The notes under the pieces are model-generated. The model ran no database searches and was not told where the DNA came from. It worked only from the letters and a program-made list of their open reading frames with translations. A stretch of 64,000 nt of DNA from Roseovarius aestuariivivens (GTDB lineage Bacteria; Pseudomonadota; Alphaproteobacteria; Rhodobacterales; Rhodobacteraceae): the NCBI RefSeq assembly GCF_004761875.1, contig NZ_SJEY01000001.1, positions 186,001-250,000 on the forward strand, written 5' to 3'. Below, piece by piece: positions 1 through 8,979 of the stretch (position 1 is its first letter; the number at the start of each line of letters is the position of its first letter). The position numbers and the translations under genes were made by a program.

Positions 1-547
1 CGATAGACATCATCGTGACGCCGTGGTTGCGCATTGGCAGGATGGTCTTTCCATCGGGGCTGGCGGGCCGGCCCGAGACGCCCAGCATCCGCGGCTGGGA
101 CGGGCCATAAACATCTGCATCCAGTAGCCCGACGCGCCGCCCTTCGGCGGCCAGAGCGCAGGCAAGATTTGCCGAGACGGTCGACTTGCCGACACCACCC
201 TTGCCGCTTGCGATGGCGATGATGTGGTTGACACCCGGCACTTTTTGCGGCCCCTGCTGGGTGGCCGGTTGCTTGGGCTTGAGTTCGGGTGGCGCCTTGG
301 CCTGATGGGCGGTCAGGACCGCCGAAACCTCGGTCGCGCCGTCCAGCGCCTCGACCGCCTTCTGGGCCGCGTCACGGACCGTTTCGTACATTTTGGCCTT
401 ACTTGGATCGATCTCCAGTACAAAACGTACAAGTCCGTTTTCCACGTTCAGGCCGCGGGTGACGCCCGCGCTCACGATGTCGTCGCCCGACACCGGATCG
501 GAAATGGTCTTGAGCGCGCCAAGCACGCTCTCTCGTGTCAGTGCCAC
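1..547 (-). CDS. mrp: Mrp/NBP35-type Fe-S cluster carrier ATPase (partial)
   Basis: Cytosolic P-loop ATPase of the Mrp/ApbC/NBP35 group, which in its characterised members carries and transfers Fe-S clusters. About 182 residues are inside the window; the C-terminal half, including any CxxC cluster-binding motif, lies beyond the left edge. The N-terminal ~85 residues look like the MIP18/DUF59 domain often fused to bacterial Mrp, followed by a Pro/Gln-rich linker and the deviant Walker A GKGGVGKS at about residues 115-122. The following [10 protein letters not shown] is also typical. The best start is GTG at 547 (then ALTRESV), one base after the stop of the DUF6494 gene, suggesting co-transcription. 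Proximity to a formate dehydrogenase with many Fe-S clusters is suggestive but could be coincidence. Confidence 0.9.
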   Translation of the reverse strand, partial: MALTRESVLGALKTISDPVSGDDIVSAGVTRGLNVENGLVRFVLEIDPSKAKMYETVRDAAQKAVEALDGATEVSAVLTAHQAKAPPELKPKQPATQQGPQKVPGVNHIIAIASGKGGVGKSTVSANLACALAAEGRRVGLLDADVYGPSQPRMLGVSGRPASPDGKTILPMRNHGVTMMSI

Positions 548-548
548 G

Positions 549-743
549 TTATTCGCCGCCCTTGATCTTGCCCGTCACCTCGTGCTGCACGTCGATCCCG
601 TCGACGGTCAGCGTCACCTTCGCGGTGAATTCCTTGCCCAAGGTGTCGGGCGTGTTGCGCATGCCTTCCTCGATGGCCTGCTGCGAGGTCACGCCGACCT
701 GCTTGAGGAATTTGCGCATCGACATGTTGAAATCGTCGCTCAT
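549..743 (-). CDS. DUF6494 family small protein
   Basis: A 64-residue soluble protein beginning [20 protein letters not shown], which I recognise as the DUF6494 type (short conserved proteins with an N-terminal helix and a C-terminal beta-rich half, EVTGKIK at the end). No function is known to me. The ATG at 743 is chosen over upstream in-frame codons because it is preceded by GAGAGACGAG, a plausible ribosome site, and matches the family's N-terminus. It ends one base before the GTG of the mrp gene, so the two are probably translated from one message. Confidence 0.75.
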   Translation of the reverse strand: MSDDFNMSMRKFLKQVGVTSQQAIEEGMRNTPDTLGKEFTAKVTLTVDGIDVQHEVTGKIKGGE

Positions 744-809
744 CTCGTCTCTCCCGTCTGGTGTCGTTTCTGTTGACGCGTGGGGTACGCTGTTTTTACC
801 GTAAAGCCC

Positions 810-1565
810 ATGCACCGATTAAAAAGATATCTCTGTGCCGCCGCCGTCGCCCTTGCCGGGGCCGCAGCGCCGGGATGGGCCGAGGATCTGCGTCTCGCCG
901 CCCCGGCCTCGCTGGTCGACAGCGGCCTTCTGAAATATGTCCTTCCGCGCTTCTCGCTCAAGACCGGTGTGCGGATCGAGGTGGTGGGCCCGGAAGAGCC
1001 CGCGCAGATCGTGCTGTCGCCAGAGGCGGACGGGCCGCGGGTCTTCAGCGGACCGAATGCCACCTGGCGTCTGGGCCTGAGGGCCGCCGACAACGCCGAC
1101 GCGGTGCGCTTTGCCGACTGGCTGACGTCCGAAATCGGGCAACGCACGGTCACCTCCTACACGCGGGACGGCACAGCGCCCTTTACCTTGCCAAAGGCCA
1201 AGGTGGCCGAGGTGGCACCGGTCACCTTCGATGGGGATCCGGTGCAGGGCGCAAAGCTGTCGGTGGTGCATTGTGCCCGCTGCCACGCGGTCAGCGAGGC
1301 GACCCGGATGAACGCCATCGGCTCCACCCCCAGCTTTTTCGTGCTGCGCGCGATGCGCGACTGGGACAGCCGCTTTGCCGCCTTCTACGCGCTCAATCCG
1401 CATCCCGCCTTTACACAGGTGGATGAGGTCACGCCGCCTTTTCCCATAAACCGCCCGTCGCCCATCGTGCCGGTCGAGATCACGCTCGACGAGCTCGAGG
1501 CGATCCTCGCCTATGTGAACGGCATGCCGCCGGCGGATCTGGGGGCGCCGATCCGGCATCAGTGA
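810..1565 (+). CDS. Tungstate-binding-like half domain fused to c-type cytochrome
   Basis: A 251-residue exported protein. A signal peptide (MHRLKRYLCAAAVALAGA...) should be cut near WAE-D at residues 23-25. Residues 26-145 resemble TupA tungstate-binding proteins, but only their beginning (LAAPASLVDSGLLKYVLPRF, then KTGVRIEVV) and end (FADWLTSEIGQ, then a DG-containing segment ending FTLP); the middle of a normal solute-binding protein is absent. A single haem-c motif CARCH follows at 155-159 with a C-terminal helix (LDELEAILAYVNGM). Start at ATG 810 gives a clean signal peptide; the in-frame upstream ATG at 780 does not. The stop overlaps the stop of the convergent 4Fe-4S gene by seven bases. 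A periplasmic electron carrier is likely; any oxyanion binding is inference from the TupA-like segments. Confidence 0.8.
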   Translation: MHRLKRYLCAAAVALAGAAAPGWAEDLRLAAPASLVDSGLLKYVLPRFSLKTGVRIEVVGPEEPAQIVLSPEADGPRVFSGPNATWRLGLRAADNADAVRFADWLTSEIGQRTVTSYTRDGTAPFTLPKAKVAEVAPVTFDGDPVQGAKLSVVHCARCHAVSEATRMNAIGSTPSFFVLRAMRDWDSRFAAFYALNPHPAFTQVDEVTPPFPINRPSPIVPVEITLDELEAILAYVNGMPPADLGAPIRHQ

Positions 1566-3517
1566 TCCCGGCGCTTGGAAAAATAATCGTCCGTGGTGCG
1601 CACACGCGGCTTTTCACCGGCGGCGAAGGGATTGTCCTTTGAGTGGAACTGCGCCTTGACCCGGCAATCGTCGCACATCTGAATTAGCTTCGCCGCGCTG
1701 TCGGTGCCGAACATCGAGTGTTTGCCGGCAAGCTTTTCGGTGATCCGCTCGATGGTGGATTTGACTCCGAAAAGCGATCCGCATTCGATGCAGGCAAAGG
1801 GCTCTTCCTCGTTCAGCACGACCTGACCCAGGGCCTCATCCCGCAGGTTCATGCGCGGCTCGTAGCTGATGGCATCCTCGGGGCAGACATTGGAACACAG
1901 TCCGCATTGCAGACAGGCATCTTCCTGAAAGCGCAGTTCGGGCCGGTCGGGGTTTTCCACCAGCGCGCCGGAAGGGCAGAGCGAGACGCAGCTGAGGCAA
2001 AGCGTGCAGGCGTCGATATCGACAAGCACAGCGCCATAGGGCGCATCTTCGGGCAGGGGCAGGACGTCGTCCTCGCCGCGCAGCGCGCGGGCCGAAAGAC
2101 GCGCGACCTGGCGGCGGCTGCCCATCGGCAGAACCGGCGTGTCCAGCGGGGTGGCGGGCGCCTCGGCGTTATACAGCGCGTCGCAGAGCGCATCGGGATC
2201 CGCCACGTCCAGCAGGCGCAGCTTGCCGGGGCCGGCGATTGCCTCGGCCATGGGCAATTCGCGGTCGAGCGCGTCGCGTTCCGTCGTGGGGGCAAGCAGG
2301 ATGGCGACATCCGCAAAGCCCGAGGCGAGCGCGGCCAGCATCTCGGCATGGCCGAAGCCCGAAAGTGCGGGCACCTCCAGCGGGATGACATCGGCCGGCA
2401 GACCACGAGAATAGCGCGCGGCGAGCGAGATCATCTCTTGCCCGAACCCGGTGTCGCAGACCAAAAGGCGCGGGGCGGTGCCGCCTGCCTTGCGATAGGT
2501 CGAGGCCAACACCTGGATCCGGCGAAAGATCGTTGCGGGCGAGGGGGCGTCATAGCTGATCGCACCGGACGGGCAGAGCGCCGAGCAGGCGCCACAGCCC
2601 GCGCAGATCATGGGATCGACGGTCACGTGATCGCCGTCGGGCCGGATCGCGCCGGTGGGGCAAACATCAAGGCAGTTCGTGCAGCCGATCTTGGACGCCC
2701 GGGAATGGGCGCAGAGCAGCGGCTCGGTCGCGACATAAAGCGGTTTCTCAAAGGTGCCGACCATCTGGCTTGCCTGAAGCGTGGCGTCGGCCACCGCCGT
2801 GACGCTGCCCGGATCGGCGCGCAGATAGCCCTCGCGCTTTTGCGGCGCGGGGAAAAGCGGCGTGCCGCCGGTCAGATCGAGGATGATGTCGCACTCGGTG
2901 CGCGCGCCGTCCTTGGGGGCGGTCCATTGAAGGGGGCCACGGCCTGCGGGGTCGACCTGTTGCAGCGCGTCGATCCGAAGGCTGAACCCGCCAAGCGCAC
3001 CCTCGGCGCGTTTCAGATCGCCGCGGATGACGTCATAGGCGCGGGTGTCGGGCGGATCGGTATCGTCCGTCAGCAGGACGGTCACGCCAAGCGCGTCCTT
3101 CAGGCGATCGGCCGCGGCGAGCGCCACGTCGCCCGCGCCGATAACTAGGCAAAGCCCCTCGCTGATCACGTCGAGGCTTTTCTCGGCGGGGACGTCCAAC
3201 GCGGCCTCGGCCAGAAGCGCGGCCATTTTGGGTAGTTTGGGCGCGGGGTCGTCGGACCATCCTGCGCGGTCGCGCAGGTCGGTCAGCGGCGCGGCAGGCT
3301 GGTCCAGTTCGGCGGCCAGCTCTTCGAAAAAGCGGTGTTCCTGCCGGCAGCAGATCAACGCATCGCCTTCTGCGAGTGCGGCGGCGGCCTGTTCGCCCTG
3401 CGTCGTGCAAAGTGCGGAATGCACCGCGCTGCAGCGCAGGCCTGTCGCCTGTTCGAGCCCGGCCTTGTCGATGTCCTGCGTGCCCGAACAGTTGCACAAA
3501 ATCAATTGTTTAGCCAT
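1559..3517 (-). CDS. Multi-cluster 4Fe-4S protein of the formate dehydrogenase locus
   Basis: A 652-residue cytosolic protein with two ferredoxin modules, each carrying two CxxCxxC...CP motifs: one at about residues 269-320 (GCTNCLDVCPTGAI, CAGCGACSALCPSGAI), the second at about 504-549 (CTLCLSCVSLCPSGAL, CLQCGLCSNVCPEDAI). Two further CxxC pairs lie at 576/579 and 615/618. The first ~250 residues hold a Cys-rich start (CNC at 8-10) and a GAGD segment near 127 that could bind a nucleotide. Homologues regularly sit beside DUF3305, DUF3306 and TorD-like genes in formate dehydrogenase clusters, so a role in maturation or electron supply is likely but unproven. It is transcribed divergently from those genes across a 346-base gap. 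Confidence 0.85.
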   Translation of the reverse strand: MAKQLILCNCSGTQDIDKAGLEQATGLRCSAVHSALCTTQGEQAAAALAEGDALICCRQEHRFFEELAAELDQPAAPLTDLRDRAGWSDDPAPKLPKMAALLAEAALDVPAEKSLDVISEGLCLVIGAGDVALAAADRLKDALGVTVLLTDDTDPPDTRAYDVIRGDLKRAEGALGGFSLRIDALQQVDPAGRGPLQWTAPKDGARTECDIILDLTGGTPLFPAPQKREGYLRADPGSVTAVADATLQASQMVGTFEKPLYVATEPLLCAHSRASKIGCTNCLDVCPTGAIRPDGDHVTVDPMICAGCGACSALCPSGAISYDAPSPATIFRRIQVLASTYRKAGGTAPRLLVCDTGFGQEMISLAARYSRGLPADVIPLEVPALSGFGHAEMLAALASGFADVAILLAPTTERDALDRELPMAEAIAGPGKLRLLDVADPDALCDALYNAEAPATPLDTPVLPMGSRRQVARLSARALRGEDDVLPLPEDAPYGAVLVDIDACTLCLSCVSLCPSGALVENPDRPELRFQEDACLQCGLCSNVCPEDAISYEPRMNLRDEALGQVVLNEEEPFACIECGSLFGVKSTIERITEKLAGKHSMFGTDSAAKLIQMCDDCRVKAQFHSKDNPFAAGEKPRVRTTDDYFSKRRDH

Positions 3518-3863
3518 AGGTTTTTCGGTGCTCCCCTCACCTTGCCACGGGCCTTGCGGTTGCGCGCGGCGGCGCTACCTAGACATGATTCGCGCTGCGC
3601 GTAAACCTGCGCCGCACTTGTGCGCGTGGCGGTCTCCGCCAGCCCGTCAGCGCGGCGATTCTTCGTCTCTGGACCGCGATCTTTCAAGGCGCAAAGCGGC
3701 GGCGCGATACGATTCGGTCATTCTGTCCCATGCGCCCTGCGCCCTTGCAGGAAGCTGCCCATTTTGTCCAGTCGGCGGCTTTGTCCACGAGCGCATGCAA
3801 AAAACTCCTTTCACTGCTTCGGTTTTTTTTCCAATCTGATTCTAACGGGAGAAAACGACCTTC
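3518..3863. other. Divergent intergenic region of the fdh locus (346 bp)
   Basis: This gap separates the outward-reading 4Fe-4S gene (minus) and DUF3305 gene (plus), so promoters of both arms should be here. I see no convincing gene. The right end is T-rich (3825-3838) and a ribosome site CGGGAGA precedes the ATG at 3864. A weak sigma-54-like string at 3542-3558 lacks the key GG of the -24 element and was not accepted. No clear FNR-type palindrome was found. Confidence 0.5.
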
Positions 3864-4433
3864 ATGATCCACAATCCGGACATGTACGCCACGATGCCGC
3901 TCGGGGTCGTCATTCGACGCACACCCGGTGTAACGCGTTGGGCGGCTTGGGCATGGAAGGCTGTCGCGGTCCTGCCGGGCGCGGGCCCGGCGGACTGGCG
4001 CGTTCTGCGAGAGGAACAGGATATCACCGAGTATCACGCGGCGACCCTGACGCTCGAACTGCACGGCGCGGAGACAGAGGCCTATCTGCACGGGCTGTCG
4101 TCGCGCACGCCGTCCGTCTATGTCGTGCTGCGCCAGACGACGTCGCCCGAATGCCCGCTCGACGCGGTGCTGGTCACCGCCTCGCCTTATGAGGCGCAGG
4201 ACTATGCCGACAATGGCGAGGATATCGTCGAGAAGGTGCCGATGCCAGAAGGGCTGGCGGCGTGGGTGCGCGATTTCGCGCGGGCCTACCATAAGGAAGA
4301 GGAATTCAAGAAGCGCCGCCGCGACCGGGTTGATGTGGACCGCAAGCAGGACGGCATCGGCGATCCGCGCATCGCGCAGACCAGCGATGTGTTCCGGTCC
4401 CCCACGTTGAAGCGCAAGGAGCGTTTGCAATGA
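3864..4433 (+). CDS. DUF3305 family formate dehydrogenase accessory protein
   Basis: A 189-residue soluble protein, recognised as DUF3305 from the start (MPLGVVIRR near residue 11, then W-rich VTRWAAWAWKAVAVLPG) and from its place before a DUF3306 gene and a TorD-like gene. The C-terminal ~40 residues are Lys/Arg-rich (KKRRRDR). Family members occur almost only in formate dehydrogenase clusters, but their biochemical role is not established as far as I know. The stop overlaps the next ATG by four bases (ATGA), implying translational coupling. Confidence 0.85.
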   Translation: MIHNPDMYATMPLGVVIRRTPGVTRWAAWAWKAVAVLPGAGPADWRVLREEQDITEYHAATLTLELHGAETEAYLHGLSSRTPSVYVVLRQTTSPECPLDAVLVTASPYEAQDYADNGEDIVEKVPMPEGLAAWVRDFARAYHKEEEFKKRRRDRVDVDRKQDGIGDPRIAQTSDVFRSPTLKRKERLQ

Positions 4434-5080
4434 GCCGGGGCGGCGATTTCTGGTCGCGCCGCAAGGCGCAGGTGGAGGCCGAGGAGCGCGCTGAGGCCAA
4501 GGCCCGCGAGGCCGCCGAGCTTGCCGCGCGCGACGAGGCGCTTAAAGAGAAGACCGATGAGGAGATCCTCGAAGATCTCGGTCTTCCCGATCCTGACACG
4601 CTGGGCGAGGGCGCGGATTTCAAGGCCTTCATGGCCAAGGCCGTGCCGGACCGCATCCGCCGCCGTGCGCTGCGCCGGCTCTGGCTCAGCAATCCGGCGC
4701 TGGCCAATCTCGACGGCCTACTGGATTACGGCGAGGATTTCACCGACAAGGCCACCGTGGTCGAAAACCTTCAGACAGCCTACCAGGTTGGCAAGGGCAT
4801 GATGGCCCATGTCGAGGAACTGGCGCGGCAGGACGCTGCCAGAGAGGCCGGCGAGGATCCGTTCGCGCGGCCAGGCCGCGACGAGGCGCCGGAAGATACT
4901 GCCGAAGCCGATGCCGAGGCGGATGACACGCCCGAGACCGAGGCCGAAACCGACGCCAATTCACCGCTCGCCGCAGTGCAGGATGACCCGGTTGCGCACG
5001 GAGAAGATGTAGCGGAAGATGCGGGTCCCCGTCGCAGAATGCGCTTTGCATTCGAAGATCACGCAGGCGGTACTGCATGA
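4430..5080 (+). CDS. DUF3306 family formate dehydrogenase accessory protein
   Basis: A 216-residue acidic protein. The first ~45 residues form a charged helix (FWSRRKAQVEAEERAEAKAR). A conserved core at about 50-125 contains FKAFMAKAVPDRIRRRALRR and LWLSNPALANLDGLLDY, typical of DUF3306, followed by a long Asp/Glu/Ala/Thr-rich tail that is probably disordered. It partners DUF3305 in formate dehydrogenase loci; function unproven. It overlaps by ATGA both with the upstream DUF3305 gene and with the downstream chaperone gene. Confidence 0.85.
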   Translation: MSRGGDFWSRRKAQVEAEERAEAKAREAAELAARDEALKEKTDEEILEDLGLPDPDTLGEGADFKAFMAKAVPDRIRRRALRRLWLSNPALANLDGLLDYGEDFTDKATVVENLQTAYQVGKGMMAHVEELARQDAAREAGEDPFARPGRDEAPEDTAEADAEADDTPETEAETDANSPLAAVQDDPVAHGEDVAEDAGPRRRMRFAFEDHAGGTA

Positions 5081-5718
5081 CCCAGCAAGAGGTACGGATG
5101 ACACCCACCGAGGCACCCCAGAAGATCGCCGAAGAAGACCGGCTGCGCGCCGATCTTTATGATTTTCTTGGCCTTTTGCTGTCGGCCCCGCCGGCTGAGC
5201 GGCTTTTGAAGCAGACCGCCGGCCTGTCGGGCGACGATCAGACCGACCTGGGCACCGCTGTCGCCGCGCTGTCGCGGATCGCAAAGCACAGCAAGCCGCA
5301 GGCGGTGGAGCGGGAATTCAATGCGCTTTTCATCGGGTTGGGCCGTGGCGAGCTTTTACCCTATGCCAGCTATTACCTGACGGGGTTCCTGAACGAAAAA
5401 CCGCTGGCGGCGCTGCGCCGGGACATGGCGGCGCGCGGCATGACCCGCGCGCAGAATGTCTATGAGCCCGAGGATAATATCGCGTCGCTGATGGAGATGA
5501 TGGCCGGTCTGATTGCCGGGCGTTTCGGCAAGCCCGCGTCGCTGAGCGATCAGAAGACGTTCTTCAACAAGCATATCGGCCCCTGGGCCGGGCATTTTTT
5601 CACGGATTTGGAGGCCGCCAAGAATTCGGTTCTCTATGCCTCGGTCGGCGCTGTCGGCCGGGTGTTCATGGAGATCGAGGCCGAGGGTTTCCGGATGAGC
5701 GCGGAGAGATCCGCATGA
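5077..5718 (+). CDS. TorD/DmsD-like molybdoenzyme chaperone
   Basis: A 213-residue all-alpha cytosolic protein of the TorD family. Such chaperones bind the Tat signal of a molybdoenzyme catalytic subunit and hold export until the cofactor is inserted. Family-like features are an N-terminal helix ADLYDFLGLLLSAPP, the motif EREFNALFIGLGRGELLPYAS, YYLTGFLNEKPLAALRRDMA, and the C-terminal PWAGHFFTDLEAA. The client is presumably FdhA, encoded two genes downstream with a strong Tat signal. Start ATG 5077 overlaps the DUF3306 stop; an internal ATG at 5098 is possible. Confidence 0.88.
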   Translation: MTQQEVRMTPTEAPQKIAEEDRLRADLYDFLGLLLSAPPAERLLKQTAGLSGDDQTDLGTAVAALSRIAKHSKPQAVEREFNALFIGLGRGELLPYASYYLTGFLNEKPLAALRRDMAARGMTRAQNVYEPEDNIASLMEMMAGLIAGRFGKPASLSDQKTFFNKHIGPWAGHFFTDLEAAKNSVLYASVGAVGRVFMEIEAEGFRMSAERSA

Positions 5719-5759
5719 ACCGGCGGGCTTGCCCGTCACCAAAAGAGAGGAGGACTCTC

Positions 5760-5948
5760 ATGAGCCAGAAAACCGAGGGCAGCAGCCGTCGCGATTTTCT
5801 CAAACTGGCCGCCACCGGCGCGCCCGCGGTCGCGGTCGCAACTGTTGCGTCCACCGGCACGGCCGAAGCCGCCGCGCCCGACCTGTCGTCTGAAAAGATG
5901 CAGGACACTGCGCATACGCGCGCCTACTTCGACAGCGCCCGCTTTTAA
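5760..5948 (+). CDS. Small Tat-signal protein of formate dehydrogenase operon
   Basis: A 62-residue protein that is mostly a twin-arginine signal: SSRRDFLKLAATGAP at about residues 8-22, then an Ala-rich stretch to TAEAAAP, leaving about 25 residues ending in AYFDSARF. Similar tiny Tat proteins lie directly before the catalytic subunit in many formate dehydrogenase operons; a role as accessory or small subunit is proposed, not shown. Start 5760 is chosen because a strong GAGAGGAGGA site lies just upstream; an earlier in-frame ATG at 5715, overlapping the TorD stop, would bury the Tat motif. A 120-base gap with a GGAGGAG site separates it from fdhA. Confidence 0.85.
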   Translation: MSQKTEGSSRRDFLKLAATGAPAVAVATVASTGTAEAAAPDLSSEKMQDTAHTRAYFDSARF

Positions 5949-6068
5949 AGGCGGACGACGTCACCCCCGCTGTGCCGGCAACTGGTAGCGATTGGCCCGA
6001 CCGCTGGTGCTTGACCATCCTTAGTACCCAACCCCTGAGATAAAGGGGCACAGGGAGGAGATTGAAAC

Positions 6069-8966
6069 ATGCTTAGGAAAAAGACCAACGGGGTTGCGAG
6101 ACGCCCCCAGCGGACAAGTATCCTGTCTGAGGTCGCCGGCAAATCCGTCGACCGCCGTGCATTTCTGCGCGGCTCCGGTCTGGCCATTGGTGGCCTTGCC
6201 GCAATCGGCGCAACCGGTGGCACCGTCACCCGCGCCAACGCCCAGACTGCTGCGACGCAGGCTGTCGAGACCGTCAAATCGGTCTGCACGCACTGCTCGG
6301 TCGGCTGTACGGTCGTCGCCGAGGTAAGCGATGGCGTCTGGGTCGGCCAGGAACCCGGCTGGGACAGCCCGTTCAACCTGGGCGCCCACTGCGCGAAAGG
6401 TGCCGCGGTCCGCGAGCACGCCCACGGCGAACGCCGCCTCAAGTACCCGATGAAGAAAGAGGGCGGCGAGTGGAAGAAGATCAGCTGGGAACAGGCGATC
6501 AACGAGATCGGCGACGGCATGATGTCGATCCGCGAAGAAAGCGGTCCCGACAGCGTCTACTGGCTCGGCTCGGCCAAGCATAACAACGAACAGGCCTACC
6601 TGTTCCGCAAGTTCGCCGCCTACTGGGGCACGAACAACGTGGATCACCAGGCCCGGATCTGTCACTCGACCACGGTCGCCGGTGTTGCGAACACCTGGGG
6701 CTACGGGGCGATGACGAACTCGTATAACGACATCCACAATTCCAAGGCCATCTTCATCATCGGCGGCAACCCGGCGGAAGCACACCCCGTTTCGCTGCTG
6801 CACGTTCTGAAGGCCAAGGAGCAGAACAACGCGCCGCTTATCGTGTGCGACCCGCGTTTCACCCGCACCGCGGCCCATGCCGACGAGTTCGTCCGGTTCC
6901 GTCCGGGCTCCGACGTGGCGCTGGTCTGGGGGATCCTGTGGCACATCTTCGAGAACGGCTGGGAGGACAAGGAGTTCATCCGCACCCGCGTCTGGGGGAT
7001 GGACCAGATCAAGACCGAGGTGGCCAAGTGGACGCCCGAAGAGGTCGAGCGCGTCACCGGCACGCCGGGCAGCCAGCTTGAGCGCGTTGCGCGCACCCTG
7101 GCCAACAACCGTCCGGGCACCGTGATCTGGTGCATGGGCGGCACCCAGCACACCAACGGCAACAACAACACCCGCGCCTACTGCATCCTGCAGCTGGCCC
7201 TTGGCAACATGGGCACCAGCGGTGGTGGCACCAACATCTTCCGCGGCCACGACAACGTGCAGGGCGCGACGGACCTTGGTGTTCTGAGCCACACCCTGCC
7301 AGGCTATTACGGCCTGTCGGGCGGGGCCTGGGCCCACTGGGCGCGTGTCTGGGGTGAAGATCCCGAATGGCTTGCCGGTCAGTTCGACAAGATCACTGGC
7401 AAGGATGGCAAGGAAAGCTCGCTTCAGAATCTGAAGGGCATTCCCGTGTCGCGCTGGATCGACGGCGTTCTGGAAGACGAAGCCAACATGGACCAGCCGA
7501 ACAAGGTGCGGGCCATGGTGCTTTGGGGCCACGCGCCCAACTCTCAGACCCGTATGACCGAGATGAAGACGGCGATGGAAAAGCTCGACATGCTTGTCGT
7601 GATCGATCCCTATCCGACCGTCTCGGCCGTGCTGCATGACCGCACCGACGGTGTCTACCTGCTGCCGGCGTGCACGCAGTTCGAGACCTATGGTTCGGTC
7701 ACCGCGTCCAACCGGTCGATCCAGTGGCGCGAGAAGGTGGTCGATCCGCTTTTCGAGTCGAAGACGGATCACGAGATCATCGGTCTTTTCGCGCAGAAGT
7801 TCGGCTTCCACGACCGGATGTTCCGCAACATCGCGATCGAGGATGACGGCGTGACGCCGAACATCGAAGACACGCTGCGCGAGATCAACCGCGGTATGTG
7901 GACAATCGGCTATACTGGCCAGAGCCCGGAGCGTCTGCGGATGCACATGGCCAACCAGCACACCTTTGACCGTACGACGCTCAAGGCGTTGGGCGGTCCG
8001 GCCGATGGCGACTACTATGGTCTGCCGTGGCCGAGCTGGGGCACGCCCGAGATGAAACACCCGGGCACGCCGAACCTCTACGACATGTCCAAGCCGGTGG
8101 CCGAGGGTGGTCTCACCTTCCGCGCGCGCTTCGGCGTGGAGCGGGACGGCGACAACCTCTTGGCCGAAGGCGTCTACTCGGTGGGATCGGAAATCCAGGA
8201 CGGGTATCCGGAATTCACCATGCAGATGCTGATGGATCTTGGCTGGGACGGCGATCTGACCGCGGAAGAGCGCGAGACGATCGACGCCATCGCAGGCCCC
8301 GACACCAACTGGAAGACCGACCTGTCGGGCGGCATCCAGCGTGTCGCGATCGCGCATGGTTGTGCGCCCTTCGGCAACGCCAAGGCGCGGGCTGTGGTGT
8401 GGACCTTCCCCGACCCGGTGCCGGTGCACCGCGAGCCGCTCTACACGAGCCGCTACGATCTGGTCGCGGATTACCCCACCTATGAGGACCGTCACGACTA
8501 TCGCCTGCCCACCTTGTATGCGTCGATTCAGAAGAACGACTTCTCCAAGGACTTCCCGATCATTCTGACCTCGGGGCGCCTTGTGGAATACGAGGGCGGC
8601 GGCGACGAGACGCGGTCGAACCCGTGGCTGGCCGAGCTTCAGCAGGACATGTTCGTGGAAATCAACCCGCGCGACGCCAACAACCTTGGTGTGCGGGATG
8701 GCGAGCAGGTCTGGGTCGAAGGACCCGAAGGCGGCAAGGTCAAGGTCATGGCGATGGTCACCAACCGGGTGGGCGAGGGCGTAGCCTTCATGCCATTCCA
8801 CTTCGGCGGCCATTACCAGGGCGAGGATCAGCGGTCCAAATATCCGGACGGCGCCGATCCTTATGTGCTGGGCGAAAGCACCAACACAGCGCAGACCTAC
8901 GGCTACGACTCGGTAACCCAGATGCAGGAGACGAAGGCGACTCTCTGCAAAATCACGGCAGCTTAA
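6069..8966 (+). CDS. fdhA: Formate dehydrogenase catalytic (alpha) subunit, Cys-type
   Basis: A 965-residue periplasmic molybdenum/tungsten bis-MGD enzyme oxidising formate to CO2. A Tat signal lies at about 29-50 (DRRAFLRGSGLAIGG). Cys73, Cys76, Cys80 and Cys108 bind the proximal 4Fe-4S cluster. The metal ligand is in ARICHS, with Cys198 where selenoproteins have Sec, followed by the catalytic-type His199, so no SECIS element is needed. The C-terminal molydopterin-dinucleotide-binding domain (LTSGRLVEYEGGG, then VWVEGPEGGKVKVMAM) is complete and length is normal. It is preceded by AGGGAGGAG and followed after 13 bases by fdhB. Whether Mo or W is used cannot be read from sequence. Confidence 0.96.
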   Translation: MLRKKTNGVARRPQRTSILSEVAGKSVDRRAFLRGSGLAIGGLAAIGATGGTVTRANAQTAATQAVETVKSVCTHCSVGCTVVAEVSDGVWVGQEPGWDSPFNLGAHCAKGAAVREHAHGERRLKYPMKKEGGEWKKISWEQAINEIGDGMMSIREESGPDSVYWLGSAKHNNEQAYLFRKFAAYWGTNNVDHQARICHSTTVAGVANTWGYGAMTNSYNDIHNSKAIFIIGGNPAEAHPVSLLHVLKAKEQNNAPLIVCDPRFTRTAAHADEFVRFRPGSDVALVWGILWHIFENGWEDKEFIRTRVWGMDQIKTEVAKWTPEEVERVTGTPGSQLERVARTLANNRPGTVIWCMGGTQHTNGNNNTRAYCILQLALGNMGTSGGGTNIFRGHDNVQGATDLGVLSHTLPGYYGLSGGAWAHWARVWGEDPEWLAGQFDKITGKDGKESSLQNLKGIPVSRWIDGVLEDEANMDQPNKVRAMVLWGHAPNSQTRMTEMKTAMEKLDMLVVIDPYPTVSAVLHDRTDGVYLLPACTQFETYGSVTASNRSIQWREKVVDPLFESKTDHEIIGLFAQKFGFHDRMFRNIAIEDDGVTPNIEDTLREINRGMWTIGYTGQSPERLRMHMANQHTFDRTTLKALGGPADGDYYGLPWPSWGTPEMKHPGTPNLYDMSKPVAEGGLTFRARFGVERDGDNLLAEGVYSVGSEIQDGYPEFTMQMLMDLGWDGDLTAEERETIDAIAGPDTNWKTDLSGGIQRVAIAHGCAPFGNAKARAVVWTFPDPVPVHREPLYTSRYDLVADYPTYEDRHDYRLPTLYASIQKNDFSKDFPIILTSGRLVEYEGGGDETRSNPWLAELQQDMFVEINPRDANNLGVRDGEQVWVEGPEGGKVKVMAMVTNRVGEGVAFMPFHFGGHYQGEDQRSKYPDGADPYVLGESTNTAQTYGYDSVTQMQETKATLCKITAA

Positions 8967-8979
8967 GGAGATATAGGAT

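Noticed and set aside
3542-3558. Sigma-54-like promoter string in the fdh divergent region
   Set aside because: The -12 half and most of the -24 half fit, but the near-invariant GG of the -24 element is GC here, and the local NtrC-like regulator lacks GAFTGA.
6069-8966. Selenocysteine-type formate dehydrogenase
   Set aside because: The metal-ligand position is Cys198, with no in-frame TGA, so no Sec is involved.
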